A DNA stretch of 36,799 nt from Chara braunii (GCA_003427395.1 BFEA01000119.1:1252374-1289172); one strand, 5' to 3'. Shown: positions 1 to 10,692, numbered from the stretch's first letter. Program-made: numbers and translations. The notes: generated by a model from the sequence alone, not told the origin.

Positions 1-642
1 CAAAGGCAGCGCCACATATAAAAGAGGCAGCACCACGTCAGCATGCCACGTAGACCAGAGGCAGCGCCACATATACCAGAGGCAGCGCCACGTCAGCATG
101 CCACATACACCAGAGGCAGCGCCACGTCAGCCTCCCATGTTGCACCAAAGAAGCACCAGCGTGCTGCCTCCACCTTCTGCCGTCATCCCCAACGTGTGTG
201 CACAGCCAGCATGAAGCCAGCGTTGTCAAAGTCGAGCCAACGTCATATCAGCATAGTAAGACTGAATGCTTGACTCGCTGGAGGCCAGCCTTAAGTAGCA
301 GTCGTCAAGGTTGTCTGGCCTCGGGTGCATTTCCCCCAGTCGTCCAGATTGACTCACATCACAAGGCCCGGATTGTACAGTTGCAGACTTCTCCCTTGGA
401 CCTGATGCTGTCTGGGTACCTGCATACAAACAAGTGTTTGTGCTTGACCAGCAGCCTGGGCTAGGTACCTTCGGACTTTGACTGTTGGGTGGACCGACAG
501 TTGACCAAAGTCAATTGTCACACGCCCAGGCCTTGAATTCGTGAAGGGCCTTTTCTGCCCTTGTTTGGCTTGGGCTGAGGGCAGCCAGGTAGGCCTTCTG
601 ATGACCCTCAGTTCCACGAGACATATGGCATGGGTTATTGCA
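1..642 (-). mobile_element. Element A1, 3' LTR fragment (family A)
   Basis: Read on the minus strand from 642 downward, this aligns with the family-A LTRs at 15789 and 32252. It begins TGCAATAACCC and shares blocks such as CACTTGTTTGTATGC and CATTCAGTCTTRCTATGCTG with the 15789 copy. The terminal TG lies 26 bases beyond the integrase stop, as expected for a 3' LTR. It is cut by the window edge, so the CA end is not seen. The last 150 bases are an irregular array of AGAGGCAGCGCCAC and CCACGTCAGCATGCCAC units. CCACGTCA occurs at 33-40, 88-95 and 122-129, which is TGACGTGG in the LTR's own direction. No coding function is expected. Confidence 0.85.
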
Positions 643-667
643 TTCTTGTCGTCCCAGTTTAATTACA

Positions 668-1506
668 TCAATTCCTAGTTAACCCACGTTCATATGCAAC
701 AACAATATCAGGAGCAGTAGGTAAAAGTTCTTTCCTACTAAACCATCTAGCTTCAGATGGGGGTTGGGACTTGAACGTTACCTTATAATGCTTCTGAGGT
801 CGTCCTTTGCCACCTGTAGAGAAATAGCCATGCTCCAATATTTTCTCAACTTCATAGCCCCCATTCATGGAGGGTAGAATCATAGATAGTCTATTTGGGA
901 AATCGTCACTTTCTACATAAGGTAGCAGTTTAGACGCATGGAAGACAGGGTATGTCATGAGGTGTGGAGGTATATCTATACGATGGAAGGTCCATCTTCA
1001 CCTCCAATGACTTTGAGAACTTCCTAGGGCCCATAGTAGACAGGTAGCAGTTTATGCGACACGTTTTCTTCTAAGGAAAACTCTTCAGACTTAACCAAGA
1101 CAAAGTCCCCTTCCTGAAATTGTGAAGGACGACGATGTTTATTCGCTTGTTCAATCATTTGCAATTGGGCTTTCTGTATGTTTTCCTTCACCTTTTTAAT
1201 ATCTTCTTCATACAGAACTGCAAATTCACATGTACCTGGGGGTAGCTTTTGAATTTGGTCCCGTGTTAAAGCATCAACAGGACGTCTAGGCTTCCAACCT
1301 TTTTGTTGTGCGTTAGGTGTCCTTCCTGTGACAATATCTATACTATTGTTATATGCACTAGCAATTTTAGCCAAATTCTCGTCCCAATCAATCTGGTCAG
1401 GAAGGACATACATTCGCAAAAGTTGTTGACATAAACGGTTCATTTGCTCAGTTTGGCCATTCGTTTCAGGATGTCTGCCTGACGACATGGTCACGACGGA
1501 ACCCAT
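668..1506 (-). pseudogene. Element A1, integrase C-terminal half (broken)
   Basis: Two minus-strand reading frames, 1506-1024 and 958-668, together encode the second half of a Ty3/gypsy integrase. The first contains SSGRHPETNGQTEQMN, which carries the catalytic glutamate of the DDE triad. Basic helices (KKVKENIQKAQLQMIEQ) and the start of the GPY/F module follow. The second frame contains the VFHASKLLPY motif and a chromodomain-like tail. A TAG replaces the expected Trp codon after YYGP, and a frameshift separates the two frames. The sequence is close to element A's integrase at 30794-32199, so both belong to one family. Homology stops abruptly near 1495, so the first two catalytic aspartates and all upstream pol are missing. 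It is a non-functional remnant. Confidence 0.9.
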
Positions 1507-1529
1507 TCAGGAACTCTTGAATGGGTTCC
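1498..1529. repeat. Perfect 12-bp inverted repeat at the A1 truncation point
   Basis: GGAACCCATTCA (1498-1509) is followed by eight bases, GGAACTCT, and then its exact reverse complement TGAATGGGTTCC (1518-1529). It sits where similarity to the family-A integrase ends, so it may mark the rearrangement that truncated the copy. It could also form a hairpin in RNA or DNA. Confidence 0.85.
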
Positions 1530-2377
1530 GCGGGCCAATGAGCCTGGAGACATCGTGAAGGTCCCGAACCAAAAAGCGCATGGGCGGAGACACTGGGCCC
1601 TACCGGAAGCTACTGGAAACTTCCTCGGCCAGGCCCACGCAGCCTAGCAGGGCAGCTACTCCCATGTAGGGAGGAAGCCGACCAGAGGCTGGCATTCTGG
1701 CCTAGGCAGACAATGCGTACCCACTGCTGCGACGCTGCCCAAGTGTCTGCATTAGCGTTGCTGGCTGGGGCGAGTGCGGGCACTATGAGGTGAAGTGGGG
1801 TGCTGCAAGGCAGTCGGGCGCTTAACGGCCATAGCCGGGCTGCAGGGGCACGGGCAGGTGATGGGTGACGGTGGTCTTCAGGAAGAAGGCGCATGAGTGA
1901 GTGGACAGGGTCTGACGAGGGGAGACGAGAGAGCGTACCTGGTGTATGTGGGAGGTCGGCATGGGTGTTGACGTCATGCACATTGGTCTTCATCGAGCTT
2001 GTTGCGCGAATGTAGATAGGATACATAGGCTGAGTAGAGTAGGCTGGGCGCTGGGCGCCACACAGTAGGAGCAACATTGGATACTGCGTTGGTGAGGCCC
2101 GAGGGCTTGGACATTGGGTCCCGTTCATTGTATCGCTCTTATTTGGATGGAATTTCGGTGCATTTGAGCTCTCTGCTTGGTACATGACTATTTGGACTTC
2201 TGCGTGATTTTGCAACTTGGTTTTTTGTTTATCGCTCTCGCTCATATTCCTTGCACAAGATTACCCACATTAAAATACTTCGACACAGCAACAAGAATAA
2301 CCGTTTGCCAGATCATTTGCGTCTCCTTTGAACGCGGCAGTAGACACTGTCAAGCAATGTCCCATGCTCCAACACTC
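1530..2377. other. Unassigned stretch between A1 and the solo LTR
   Basis: I recognise no element or gene here. A 211-codon open frame runs on the minus strand (2245-1610). It is rich in Pro, Ser, Ala and Arg, has no motif I know, and lies in GC-rich sequence where chance open frames are common, so I do not call it a gene. The stretch has a CATA-centred palindrome, CGGCCATAGCCG near 1826, like those in the LTRs of families B and D. It could be a leader of another element or host intergenic DNA. Confidence 0.5.
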
Positions 2378-2381
2378 ATGT
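2378..2381. repeat. Target site duplication ATGT, left copy
   Basis: ATGT lies directly before the TGCAATGACTT start of the solo family-B LTR. It is repeated at 3630-3633 directly after the CATAACA end. Confidence 0.85.
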
Positions 2382-3629
2382 TGCAATGACTTGCTGATTT
2401 TGGTGGCTTGTAGCCCGTTGAGTCGAGGCTGTACCATTCACAATTTTGTTTGGTTGAGGGTTAACTGAGAGACCTGCCTGTAAGGAAAATTCGAGAGGGA
2501 CATATCAGCAAATTCGGGAAAACGCAAACCCGCACTAACTAGAATTCCCTACAGCGACCCTAACTGCGAACAGCAGGCCCGGGCTACCCCTAGGACAGAC
2601 ATGCCCTAACGGCCTATGCTGATAGACGGTCCTATAGCCTATAGCCGAGTAGGTAGAGGCCGAGAGGCCGAAACGGAAACCGTATCGGTCGGTCAAGTCA
2701 GTCCGGTCTAGGTCGTGTTTAGGCTAGTGTAGGTGATAGATAGAATCAGGACATCAATTCAGGGCTTTTGGCAGTTGGTACCGTGTACATCGCTGTTGTG
2801 CAACGCGTGAACTGGAGGTGGTGACAGCTTCAGCGTTGGAGAAACGGCCATAGCTGGACCTGCGGAGTGCCAACCATAGTTGGGACTGACACTGTTCTCT
2901 GACAGCACGTGGGGCTGCCACAGGTCCGAGCTATTTGGAGTTTGCTGGAGGCGAGAGAAGTTGGTGCCCTGCTAGACCCTCCTCCGGAGTGGGGTTACAG
3001 GGTGTGTGGCGCTGCAGCCATAGCTGCAGCTTCTTCCTCAAAGATCATCTTGTCAGAAGAGGTCGCGCTGCTGCAGACTTCCACCCGGGACGTCATCCGA
3101 CACTTCATCATCATCAGACATTGTGGCGCTGGTCTTCTTCTTCATCCTCTGAGAGGCGCTTGGCCTCAGAGGCCTGTTTCAGGGTGGCGCTTCCCTCTGG
3201 AAGCAGTATCTGGGTGGCGCTGGTTGTTTCAGGGGCTCAGGGGTGATATAGCGGTGCCTCGGGGTGTGGGGAGTGAAGCGCTGCTCACTTCTGAGCAGCG
3301 CACCATAGTTTTGGGGTTATTCTGACAATTCGAGACTCTGAGTTTAATAAACAGTGTTGATACTAGGTTCGAACTATCATTGCTTCATCGTTTCCTGGAT
3401 GTGATCTACTCGGCTTTCCTTTATGACCCCGGTTGTGAGGATCGTGCGGAGTGAATTGCACTTTCAATGTACCCTGTCATATCGCATGGTCATTCCGTTG
3501 TGTTTCTCTCTCCCTGTGCGGTGTGATACTCCTATCCTCTCCCCTTCCTCCTGTGTATGTATGGGCATACCTGGAAGTCTATGTGAGTGAGTGTTGGTCT
3601 TCAAACAACAGACAACCGGAATCATAACA
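2382..3629 (+). mobile_element. Solo LTR, family B
   Basis: It starts TGCAATGACTTGCTGAT and ends GACAACCGGAATCATAACA, matching both ends of the LTRs of element B (18318-19445 and 26052-26940). The first ~390 bases align well with them, including the blocks CAGGCCCGGGCTACCCC and CGGTCCTATAGCCTA. The middle is much more diverged, so this is an older copy or a different subfamily. Length is 1248 bp against 1128 bp for B's 5' LTR. No primer-binding site follows the CA end, and no coding region of this family adjoins. With the perfect flanking ATGT duplication this indicates LTR-LTR recombination. A candidate polyadenylation hexamer AATAAA is at 3346-3351. Confidence 0.88.
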
Positions 3630-3633
3630 ATGT
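3630..3633. repeat. Target site duplication ATGT, right copy
   Basis: It matches the 4 bp at 2378-2381 and follows immediately after the CATAACA end of the solo LTR. Confidence 0.85.
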
Positions 3634-4346
3634 TTTCCATTCGCCTACAACAATCACCCCAGACCTGCGTACTACTGCCCACTGTCATCCACTCATCATT
3701 CGATATGGTTGCATCTGTGGAAAGCATCACCAAATCTTGTTTCGATGTTTTATCAGCTGTGCAATGCGATCAATGGCTTTGATAGCTTTGCCAGTTCACT
3801 AAACGATGCCAGTGTTGACGTCGACAGATGATCCAATGGCGGAGCATTTTAGGTTCTGGCAATCATTCTAGCTCTTCTCTTATCTCACAAAAGGGCTAAA
3901 CAAGGACCACCAGCGCCCACCTTCCATACGATTGCCATTAACCATGTGCAAGAAACGCCCATGTAATAGCCCCATGATCTTTTGTAACCATGCACAGACC
4001 ATAAAGGCCTATCCAATAGCCCTGGCGATAAAAGGCCTATCCAATAGCCCTAATGTTACGATCCTGGCCAATTTTGAAGCGAAAATCACGAGAAAGTACA
4101 ATGACATCCGATTGCAAAAAGAAATGAATGAACTTGAGTGCAATCAGACTTGACTTCGACTTCACTCCGCATGCATGAAGACAGATGATGATCACACCCG
4201 GCGCATAGCGCCCACACAAAGCTCAGAGTTAACATGGTCAGGAACACAGCTCAGATTCAAACTTGTCCTGAATAGCTATGGCGCTAGGCGCCATACAAAG
4301 ATTCCCACCCAATCAACTGTATCCACCGACAATTTATTCACACACA
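3634..4346. other. Unassigned stretch with a short direct repeat
   Basis: I see no gene here. AAAGGCCTATCCAATAGCCC plus T occurs twice, at 4003-4023 and 4031-4051, separated by seven bases. The right end runs into CA-rich sequence at the border of the element D 3' LTR. This may be the DNA into which D inserted, but no target duplication is visible to prove it. Confidence 0.6.
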
Positions 4347-5057
4347 TGCACTCACTCTTGGATCACCCTGGATGTCCTACACACACACACACACAACACA
4401 CTTACACACTCTCTACCTCTAACCTACGGCAGCTATCGCTACCTTCCTCTTCCTCCTACTTACTACCTCCTGGCTATGGCTGCGTCTTCTTTCTCTCCGT
4501 AGCACAAGACACTCCGACAGCGCTTCCGCATGGCTCACAGGCAGAATGAATGAATGACTTGACGCTGCCTCTTTATTTATACTTCGGACCGTCGTTGGTC
4601 TGCCCTCGGACCCTGGGCCCGGGGTATGCACAGTCCTACATGGTACTTGCTCACTTGACGAAGTGCGACCTTGGGCTCAGTACCGCTGACTAGGATAGGT
4701 AGCACTGGGACTGCCCTTCGTTGACTGTGCTAGCACTGCCTTCTGCTGACTCAGTCGCTGACGGACCCCTACAACCTATGAAGAGTCGGTCCTATTGTTT
4801 CTAGAAGGTCCTAGTGTTGACCTTTCGGCACTGTAGCAGCTACAACCTATACTAACCCACTGACTGCTAATCCTAAGGTCTAAGGGTCAAACTCCCATGA
4901 CCACACTATGTACAACAGCCAAACATACGTCTTTCAAAAAACAGGTCGCGGGTTCAAACAGACGGGTCATCGGGGTTTGTACACGGGTTAGGGGTAAGGT
5001 CTAGGGATCGAGCCCTGGGTATTGCATCTGTCACCGTAATAGGTGACAACCGTTTCA
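4347..5057 (-). mobile_element. Element D, 3' LTR
   Basis: It aligns over its whole length with 11751-12491, in the same minus orientation. On the minus strand it starts TGAAACGGTTGTCACC, immediately after the purine-rich AGCGGGAA, and ends GAGTGAGTGCA. Shared landmarks include a TATAAATA box, an ACAC microsatellite, and the block GACTGCCCTTCGTTGACTG. It lies 90 bp beyond the stop of D's pol, as expected for a 3' LTR. About 30 bp present in the 5' copy near 11900 are missing here. Confidence 0.88.
4574..4581 (-). promoter_or_regulatory. TATA box in the element D 3' LTR
   Basis: TATAAATA on the minus strand is conserved at the matching place in both D LTRs (here and 12007-12014). Conservation and position inside the LTR support a core promoter element. 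Confidence 0.55.
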
Positions 5058-5075
5058 TTCCCGCTGGCCTCAATT
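5058..5075 (-). other. Element D polypurine tract region
   Basis: On the minus strand TTGAGGCCAGCGGGAA directly precedes the LTR start TGAAACGG. It would prime plus-strand DNA synthesis. It resembles the tract of element A (TTGGGCCGGCGGGAA before TGCAGTGA) and is not a pure purine run. Confidence 0.65.
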
Positions 5076-5146
5076 TGAGGTCCTCCGAGAATACTTTAGT
5101 GCAAGATAGGACCTTTACCTTTCCTTTCTTTGTCATAGGCGGTCTC

Positions 5147-6447
5147 TTAAAGCCCAGTTCTTGTGAACCATCGGTCGTCCTCCGGTTCCTGATAAGCGAA
5201 CCTAACTTTGTACTGTATCTGTGGACGACCTCTACCTCCGGTACGAAACACATCTTCCACAATGCAATCTTATATCGTAGGTGCCATACATACCCGACGG
5301 AATCATCGATCGTCGCGACGGAAATTGTTGACTGGTGACACAAGGTAATAATTTGGATGCATGGAAGACTCGGTATGAGTGGAGGTGTGGCGGAATTTCT
5401 ACTCTGTAGGAAGGTCCGTCCTCTCCGCCTTTGACTTCTAGAACAGGCCACGGTCCCCTATATGCGGGCAACAACTTTCGTGAGAAGTTCTCTTCTGGGG
5501 CGAACTCCTTGGACTTAACCCACACTAAGTCACCTACCTGGAACTGTGACGGTTGACGATGCTTGTTAGCTTGCTCAATCATTTTGTGTTGAGCCTTTCT
5601 CAGATTGTCGGTCACTCTTGCAATTTCCCTTTCATGCTATAAGGCAAACTCTCGAGTTCCAAGTGGTAGTCTTTGTATTTGGTCATGGTTCAGTCCTTCA
5701 ACGGCGTGTGTGGTCTATGTGCAAGTCATTAGGGGTCCAACAGGTAGCTAGATGGACACTATTGTTGTAACCGCTAGCGACCTTAGGGAGCATCTCATCC
5801 CAGTTAATTTGATCTGGTCTAATATACATCCTGAGTATCTGCTGCAGGATCTTATTCATCTGTTCAATCTGGCTGTTAATCTCTGGATGACGACCAAATG
5901 ACATCAATAACTTTGAGCCATAGACTCGCATAAGCTCCTGCCAATGCTGGCTAGTAAACCGTGTATCCCCGTCACTAACTATAGATAGCGGAATACCATG
6001 CTCACTTACCCAGGAATTGAAAAACTTCTCTATGAAGGCAAAGGAACAAAAACCGGATACTTGCTAAAACGGTCTACTACAACCATGACTTGGCTCTTGC
6101 CATGCCTAATCCTGACCCCAGCGTCCATAAAATCAATGGACACAGACTCTCAGGGTCCTGTAGGGATAGGCAAAGGTATGAGAAGACCCAACGGGGCGCG
6201 CATCGTAGTTTTATTGCGCTGGCATACCTTGCAACTGCGTACATACTCTATGCAGTCGGCTTTCATGCCAGGCCATGTGTAAGCAAGCGTCAGGTTGGCT
6301 AAGGTCTTTTGCCAATCGAAGTGTCCTTTAGTATCGTGACATTCCCCGAGGATTAGACTTCGAATCTCTTCACTATTGGGAATGCATAACCGATCTATGA
6401 CGTCTGTCTTCTCAAACAGTAACCCGTTTGCGATGCAATAGTCGGGT
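5147..6447 (-). pseudogene. Element D, integrase with chromodomain-like tail (broken)
   Basis: This is decayed Ty3/gypsy integrase, which inserts element cDNA into chromosomes. The readable core, around 5931-5698, contains SFGRHPEINSQIEQMN with the catalytic glutamate, then helices up to YNNSVHLAT. Next, 5615-5232 holds the Gln-rich basic helix, the GPW..VLEVKGGEDGPSY module, and VFHASKLLP. A frameshift leads into a terminal YKVRFAYQEPEDDRWF segment that stops at 5147, which sets the end of pol. The N-terminal zinc-finger region (about 6000-6440) is legible only in scattered pieces with several stops. At 5700 the frame also breaks. No functional enzyme can come from it. Confidence 0.82.
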
Positions 6448-7320
6448 TCACTTGCTGGGACCTCTCACTCTCTTCAGGAGGTCACTATAAATAGGGTCAT
6501 GTGCATACCCATCTCTAACCTTTTGCTGTAAGTCAGTCCCTATGTCCAGATAGTGAACTATAGCTCCAAAGTAGTCGACTCTTCTACTTAGAGCATCTGG
6601 AACTATATTGTACTTCCCTTTAACGAGTTTCCGCTCAAAGTCGAATTGGTCTATCTCTGCGGCCCACCTAGTAAGCTTAGGGGTCATCTTGGACTGTGTC
6701 TTCAACCACCTGAGTGTCTCGTGGTCTGAATAGACTTTAAACTGCCTCCCAAGCAAGTAGTGTCTCTAGTGATCTAGTGCTTGCCAGAGGGCATAGAGTT
6801 CTTGAAATTTGCCTTTCGCAACTTTTCCAAGATCTGCCTGAAATAAGCCTCATGCTCCTAGAGGGTCTTACAAAATATCGTCTAAATAAATGACTACGAA
6901 TTTGTCTAACCACGGCCTTAACAAATCATTCATACAATGCTGGAAAGTGGCCGGTGCGTTGGTGAGTCCAAATGGCATAACTATGAACTCGTAGTGCACA
7001 TATCTAGTCATGAACGCCGTTTTATATTGATCATCAAGGTGGACCTCAATCTGATGGTACCCTGACTTCAAATCTATCTTTGTGAAGTATTTACAACCCT
7101 GCACCTGATCTAACAAATCATCTATTCGGGGCAGTGGTTCTGCATTCTTGCTTGTAATGACGTTGAGACACCTGTAGTCAATGCACATCCTCAACTCTCC
7201 CTCTTTCTTGGGGACAAAGAGAAGAGGTGCTAGAAATGGAGACGAACAGGGCCTAATCCAACCCTTCTCGAGGAGCTCGTCTAACTGCTTGCGCAACTCC
7301 TCTAACTCTTTAGGAGTCAT
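6448..7320 (-). pseudogene. Element D, reverse transcriptase and RNase H (internal deletion)
   Basis: The frame 7320-6868 is a well-preserved RT finger and palm. It runs from [17 protein letters not shown] through [29 protein letters not shown] and [13 protein letters not shown], and ends at the catalytic YLDDIL box followed by a stop. About 30 residues of the following KTLEEHEAYFRQ segment remain. The sequence then jumps near 6802 straight into ELYALWQALDH, late in RNase H. The RT thumb, connection and first half of RNase H, with its catalytic TDAS aspartate, are deleted, roughly 150 codons by comparison with element B. The frame 6756-6448 continues the RNase H with VYSDHETLRW and PDALSR. 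Confidence 0.9.
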
Positions 7321-7395
7321 CCTATAAACTACTACTTTGGGAGTTTTACTGCCAGGCTCTATCTCAATGAGATGCTAGATAGGACGCGAAACTAC

Positions 7396-8018
7396 TCAAG
7401 GAGCTTCTGACAGATCTGCGTACTCTTCCAGCAACTTGGCAATAATGGGGTTGGTTGGTTCCTCTTTCCTGGGCTCAGTGACTGGCCTAACATAGTCTAC
7501 AAATACCTGCTCCTTAACTAATCGCGCAAATGCGGTAGCACTAAAACAGCAATGTGCCAGAGAGTTATCTACCCCTGACACATGGAACAAGCGAGCTTTC
7601 TTGACGCCACAGGATGGACTAGGAAGCCTACACTCTTGCTCACGTAAATCCAGTGTGGCTCCTGCTGCCTCTCCCCAATCCATTCCTAGAACCATATCGA
7701 AAGGGAGATCATCTTCAACGAGGAGAGTCACGGAATGGAGAACTCTCCCTACCTTCCCATCTGCCTCTAGGCGAAAATATGATTGGACTCCCTCGACATA
7801 ATCCTCGATTCGCATCGTGCAGTTGTCAGCGAGGATACAGGCTCGTCTAGCTTTTGGACTTTTAAACTAAGCTTTAACTTCTTCACCGATTTGCGGCTAA
7901 CGTAGCTACAGGTAGCCCCACTGTCTATAAGGGCCCCTACTCTGCTTCTAAAAATCTCTACATCTGCTATCAACAATTGTCCTTTACCTTCCTTCTTCAT
8001 CTTGGCCCAAGCCGGCAT
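7396..8018 (-). pseudogene. Element D, aspartic protease region
   Basis: Two minus-strand frames encode a retropepsin-type protease that would cleave the gag-pol polyprotein. Frame 8018-7767 carries the catalytic signature ALIDSGATCSYVS with an intact DSGA. Frame 7815-7396 carries the flap and C-terminal half, with LPFDMVLGMDWGEA, the usual ILGMDW motif of gypsy proteases. A frameshift in the 7767-7815 overlap joins them. The linker to RT (EPTNPIIAKLLEEYADL) follows and ends in a TGA just before the start of the RT domain. Apart from these lesions the residues are well kept, so D is among the better-preserved copies here. Confidence 0.85.
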
Positions 8019-8229
8019 CCTCTCCTTCAGTTCTTCTGTCAGGCATGTGCAGGAAGCGCCTAGAGAGACTCTAACACAAGCAATCTCTGGACAACTAACT
8101 AGACGCTAGCCAGCAACCTCTGTCGTCACGTACGTGGAGTGGGAGTTTTTATCTGGCGCTCGCAATCATCCCCACACAATCTAGAGGTAAGGGCACTTGT
8201 GACCCCTACTGACGGTTGCCTTTTGCTGC

Positions 8230-8735
8230 CTCAGCAGCAGCTCGCTGAGCACCCCTATACTTTGGGCAAAATTTGATTATATGCCCAGGGTCACCGCAGA
8301 AGACACATTGACCTCCATCTATCCTTTCTTCCAGTCTGTCTGCTTAATCCCCAATGTTTCCCAGGGTCGGCCCTCAAGCCGACCAGGGTGCCATCCACCC
8401 CCTCTGGGAGGTGACCGATTCGAACAATGACGGTTAGACGGGGGACCTTGACCCCTGCCTCCCACTTGGCGGTTTCCTCTGCCGCCAACCCCCTGGCCAC
8501 CCTGCCCTCGACCACCAAAGGCCTGGCCTCCTTGGCCTTGACCTCTTCCTCTTCCTTGCAACCTCCCTCCGGCCGTGACAGCAGCGTATGTACTCCCCTG
8601 ACCTTCACCACTGTCTACATCATCCAAGCCCCACTCTATCTCGCTGCAGGGGACCTCTTCCAGACCACCCTCTTCTAAAGTAAGGATAAGACTATCCTTG
8701 GCCTTGACTTGGCTCGTGATGGTATGACCTTTCAC
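8230..8735 (-). pseudogene. Element D, gag C-terminus with RGG box and CCHC zinc knuckle
   Basis: This continues the D gag after a change of reading frame at 8731-8740, where GCC AAA AAG TGA stops the upstream frame. The protein is first acidic, then becomes a run of GRGQG, GGRG and QGG units, an RGG-like nucleic-acid-binding tract. A further frameshift near 8320 leads to CVFCGDPGHIIKFC (8307-8266), a CX2CX4HX4C zinc knuckle, followed by a basic, Ala-rich end. These domains bind the genomic RNA in the particle. The A-run at the frame change is not a full slippery heptamer, so I read both shifts as mutations. Confidence 0.75.
8266..8307 (-). other. CCHC zinc knuckle of element D gag
   Basis: Fourteen codons read CVFCGDPGHIIKFC on the minus strand, a canonical retroviral-type CX2CX4HX4C knuckle with all four ligands intact. 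Confidence 0.9.
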
Positions 8736-10204
8736 TTTTTGGCCTTAGCAAGGTCCTTGTGCCAGAAAGTGGTAACTGGCGCAAACTGGGCCTCGAAAAC
8801 AACCACCTCTCGATTGAGCGTATGATACGTTATGTCAGGTTGTTGTTTCCTAGTGAAGAAGTGCCCGTGCAAATTCTCGGGCATGGCGCGGTAGAACAAT
8901 TGGACAAGTCGGGTCTCAATGACCCCATGTCCAGGGATAGCGACAAGATCATCCATGGCGGCTTTGAGTGCTCTTGCACTCCTCCACTGTTGCGCGTGAA
9001 TTGTCTGCAGCTTATCAGATGCCCCAAGGCGCCTAGTGACATCTGCAAAACGTTTGCGGAGGGCCTCCAGAAACTCACGCAGAGTAGTGATGGAGGAGTA
9101 TGTGACCATGTCATTGTCACATTTGGCAGCGTGGGCAAGCGACCTAGCGAGACTAGACGCTTCTTCCTTTAGTGCCTGAAAGGCCACAAGAACATGGTTC
9201 TCTGGCGCAATGTCCTGTAAGTGCAAGCAGGACTTAATATTGGCTTCCCAATTATCAAAGTCCTCTCCCTTCTTCCCACCATTGGGTTTAGGGAATCTGG
9301 CCTTAACGCGCTCACGATGTGGTCGTGCCTCCTCTTCTTTGGGGGCCGCTATCTTGGCGCGTTCTATGGCACCCGTGCAGAATTTTTTTATGCCTTCCAC
9401 TGCAATACGCATTTTGCTTGCAACACTCATCATCATGTCACGTGCAAAATCCTTCAAGCCTATGTGCATAGACTGTAAGGCAATATCATGGCCCCTAAGA
9501 TAGTGCAATTGTTCTTGCTGAGCTCTCAGCATGACATCCGCGTTCTGGGATAAGAGTTCTACTTTTCTGTTGAGATCGACTTGTGCTCCCAGTTGCCCCT
9601 GCTGCTCTTCAGCTGCTCTCAACTCTCCTTCTATCTTCTTCGCCGCCTCCAATTGCCTCGTTCTCTCCCTTGCAAGGCGCAACTTCCACTCCAACATCTT
9701 CTCATCCACCTTGGTCTGTCGACGCAAGGGATCCGCCTCGCTTCGCAATTCCTGTTCCACCGCTTCCCTTTCTGCCTGAGGGACAAGCAACAAAGTTTCT
9801 TCCTCTTCCCCTCGGGCCGGATTTGCCACCCATTCAGTCACCATCTTCTCCATATTCGCCTCTCTCTCACGGGCACCACTAGATTCCCCTCTCTCTTCAG
9901 TTCTCACTGGTTTTTGCAGAGGAACCTCCACCTCTTCTTCTTCTTCTTCTACAGCTGTTGCAGCTGCTTCTTTCTCCTTCTGCAACCGTTTTAACTCTTC
10001 TTCCAGTTCCTTCTCCTTCTTGGCCTTCTTTGCCAATAAGGCCACCTTCTTGGCCTTCTTCTCCAGCTCTTTGTTCTCCTTCCTCGCTTTCTGCTCCACC
10101 AGAATGCTCGCAGCTTCCTCCTCCTGCTGCTTCGTGTAGGGGGAGGTCCCTATACAACCCCTTGTGGTGACTCTACATGGTGCATAACCAAGTGACAGTT
10201 CCAC
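8732..10204 (-). CDS. gag: Element D, gag (coiled coil plus capsid)
   Basis: This is the longest open frame of D, 490 codons. Residues about 25-110 are a Lys/Glu/Ala-rich coiled coil (KKAKKVALLAKKAKKEKELE), followed by an acidic stretch of Glu. A second coiled coil at about 160-260 (LRLARERTRQLEAAKK) comes next. From about 310 it matches a Ty3/gypsy capsid domain with W..NIKSCLHLQ, LREFLEALRKRFAD and VQLFYRAMPENL. Gag assembles the virus-like particle. The frame opens at a GTG (10202-10204) with no ATG until NMEKM, so the real start is probably lost. By recollection of related elements it lay just before VTTRG, about 12 codons in. It ends in TGA at 8732, with the knuckle now in another frame. 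Confidence 0.85.
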   Translation of the reverse strand: MELSLGYAPCRVTTRGCIGTSPYTKQQEEEAASILVEQKARKENKELEKKAKKVALLAKKAKKEKELEEELKRLQKEKEAAATAVEEEEEEVEVPLQKPVRTEERGESSGAREREANMEKMVTEWVANPARGEEEETLLLVPQAEREAVEQELRSEADPLRRQTKVDEKMLEWKLRLARERTRQLEAAKKIEGELRAAEEQQGQLGAQVDLNRKVELLSQNADVMLRAQQEQLHYLRGHDIALQSMHIGLKDFARDMMMSVASKMRIAVEGIKKFCTGAIERAKIAAPKEEEARPHRERVKARFPKPNGGKKGEDFDNWEANIKSCLHLQDIAPENHVLVAFQALKEEASSLARSLAHAAKCDNDMVTYSSITTLREFLEALRKRFADVTRRLGASDKLQTIHAQQWRSARALKAAMDDLVAIPGHGVIETRLVQLFYRAMPENLHGHFFTRKQQPDITYHTLNREVVVFEAQFAPVTTFWHKDLAKAKK

Positions 10205-10692
10205 TCCTCACCAATTAGACTTATCCCCAACTTACTGACTGAATGACTGACTAACTGACTAACTGACTGACTCTCTAAAGGACCACAAAGTCTTCCCCTT
10301 AATTCCAGCCAGGTTACCACAGCCGACTAAAGCTTTTGCGACCACTGTCACCGAAACTTTATAGATCCGAGTGCACCTTGCACCTGCGATCAATCCCACC
10401 TAGCTTTCACTCTGGATTAGACCCTGTCAACGATGGTCTCTAGCCTAACCTACTCTAAGGTTGTCACTACAAGACCCTACTGCTGACCATGAGGCATTTA
10501 AGGAGATCCCCCATAACTCCTCAGGAATTTTTTAACGTCGCAGTCAGGACCACGTGATCAGCAGAGTCCTCTCAATACTTAAGACAACTGGATGTGCAGC
10601 CTACAGCTCGGGGTTCGGGTTCAGGCCTACCATGCCACACTGAGCAGCCCGCCGGTTTGTACCGGTCCTTGGGGGTCTTGTCCGCGGGACGT

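Noticed and set aside
1610-2245. 211-codon minus-strand open frame as a host gene
   Set aside because: GC-rich sequence, no recognisable domain, no supporting start context or intron signals that I can defend.
4381-4397. CA microsatellite as an independent repeat feature
   Set aside because: It is part of the D LTR and is shared with the 5' copy at 11783, so it is covered by the LTR entries.
8731-8745. Programmed -1 frameshift between D gag parts
   Set aside because: The site C AAA AAG is not a full slippery heptamer, and the zinc knuckle of the same gag lies beyond a second shift, so mutation is simpler.
9581-9994. Plus-strand open frames opposite the D gag
   Set aside because: They are shadows of the Lys/Glu-rich coiled-coil codons of gag on the other strand.
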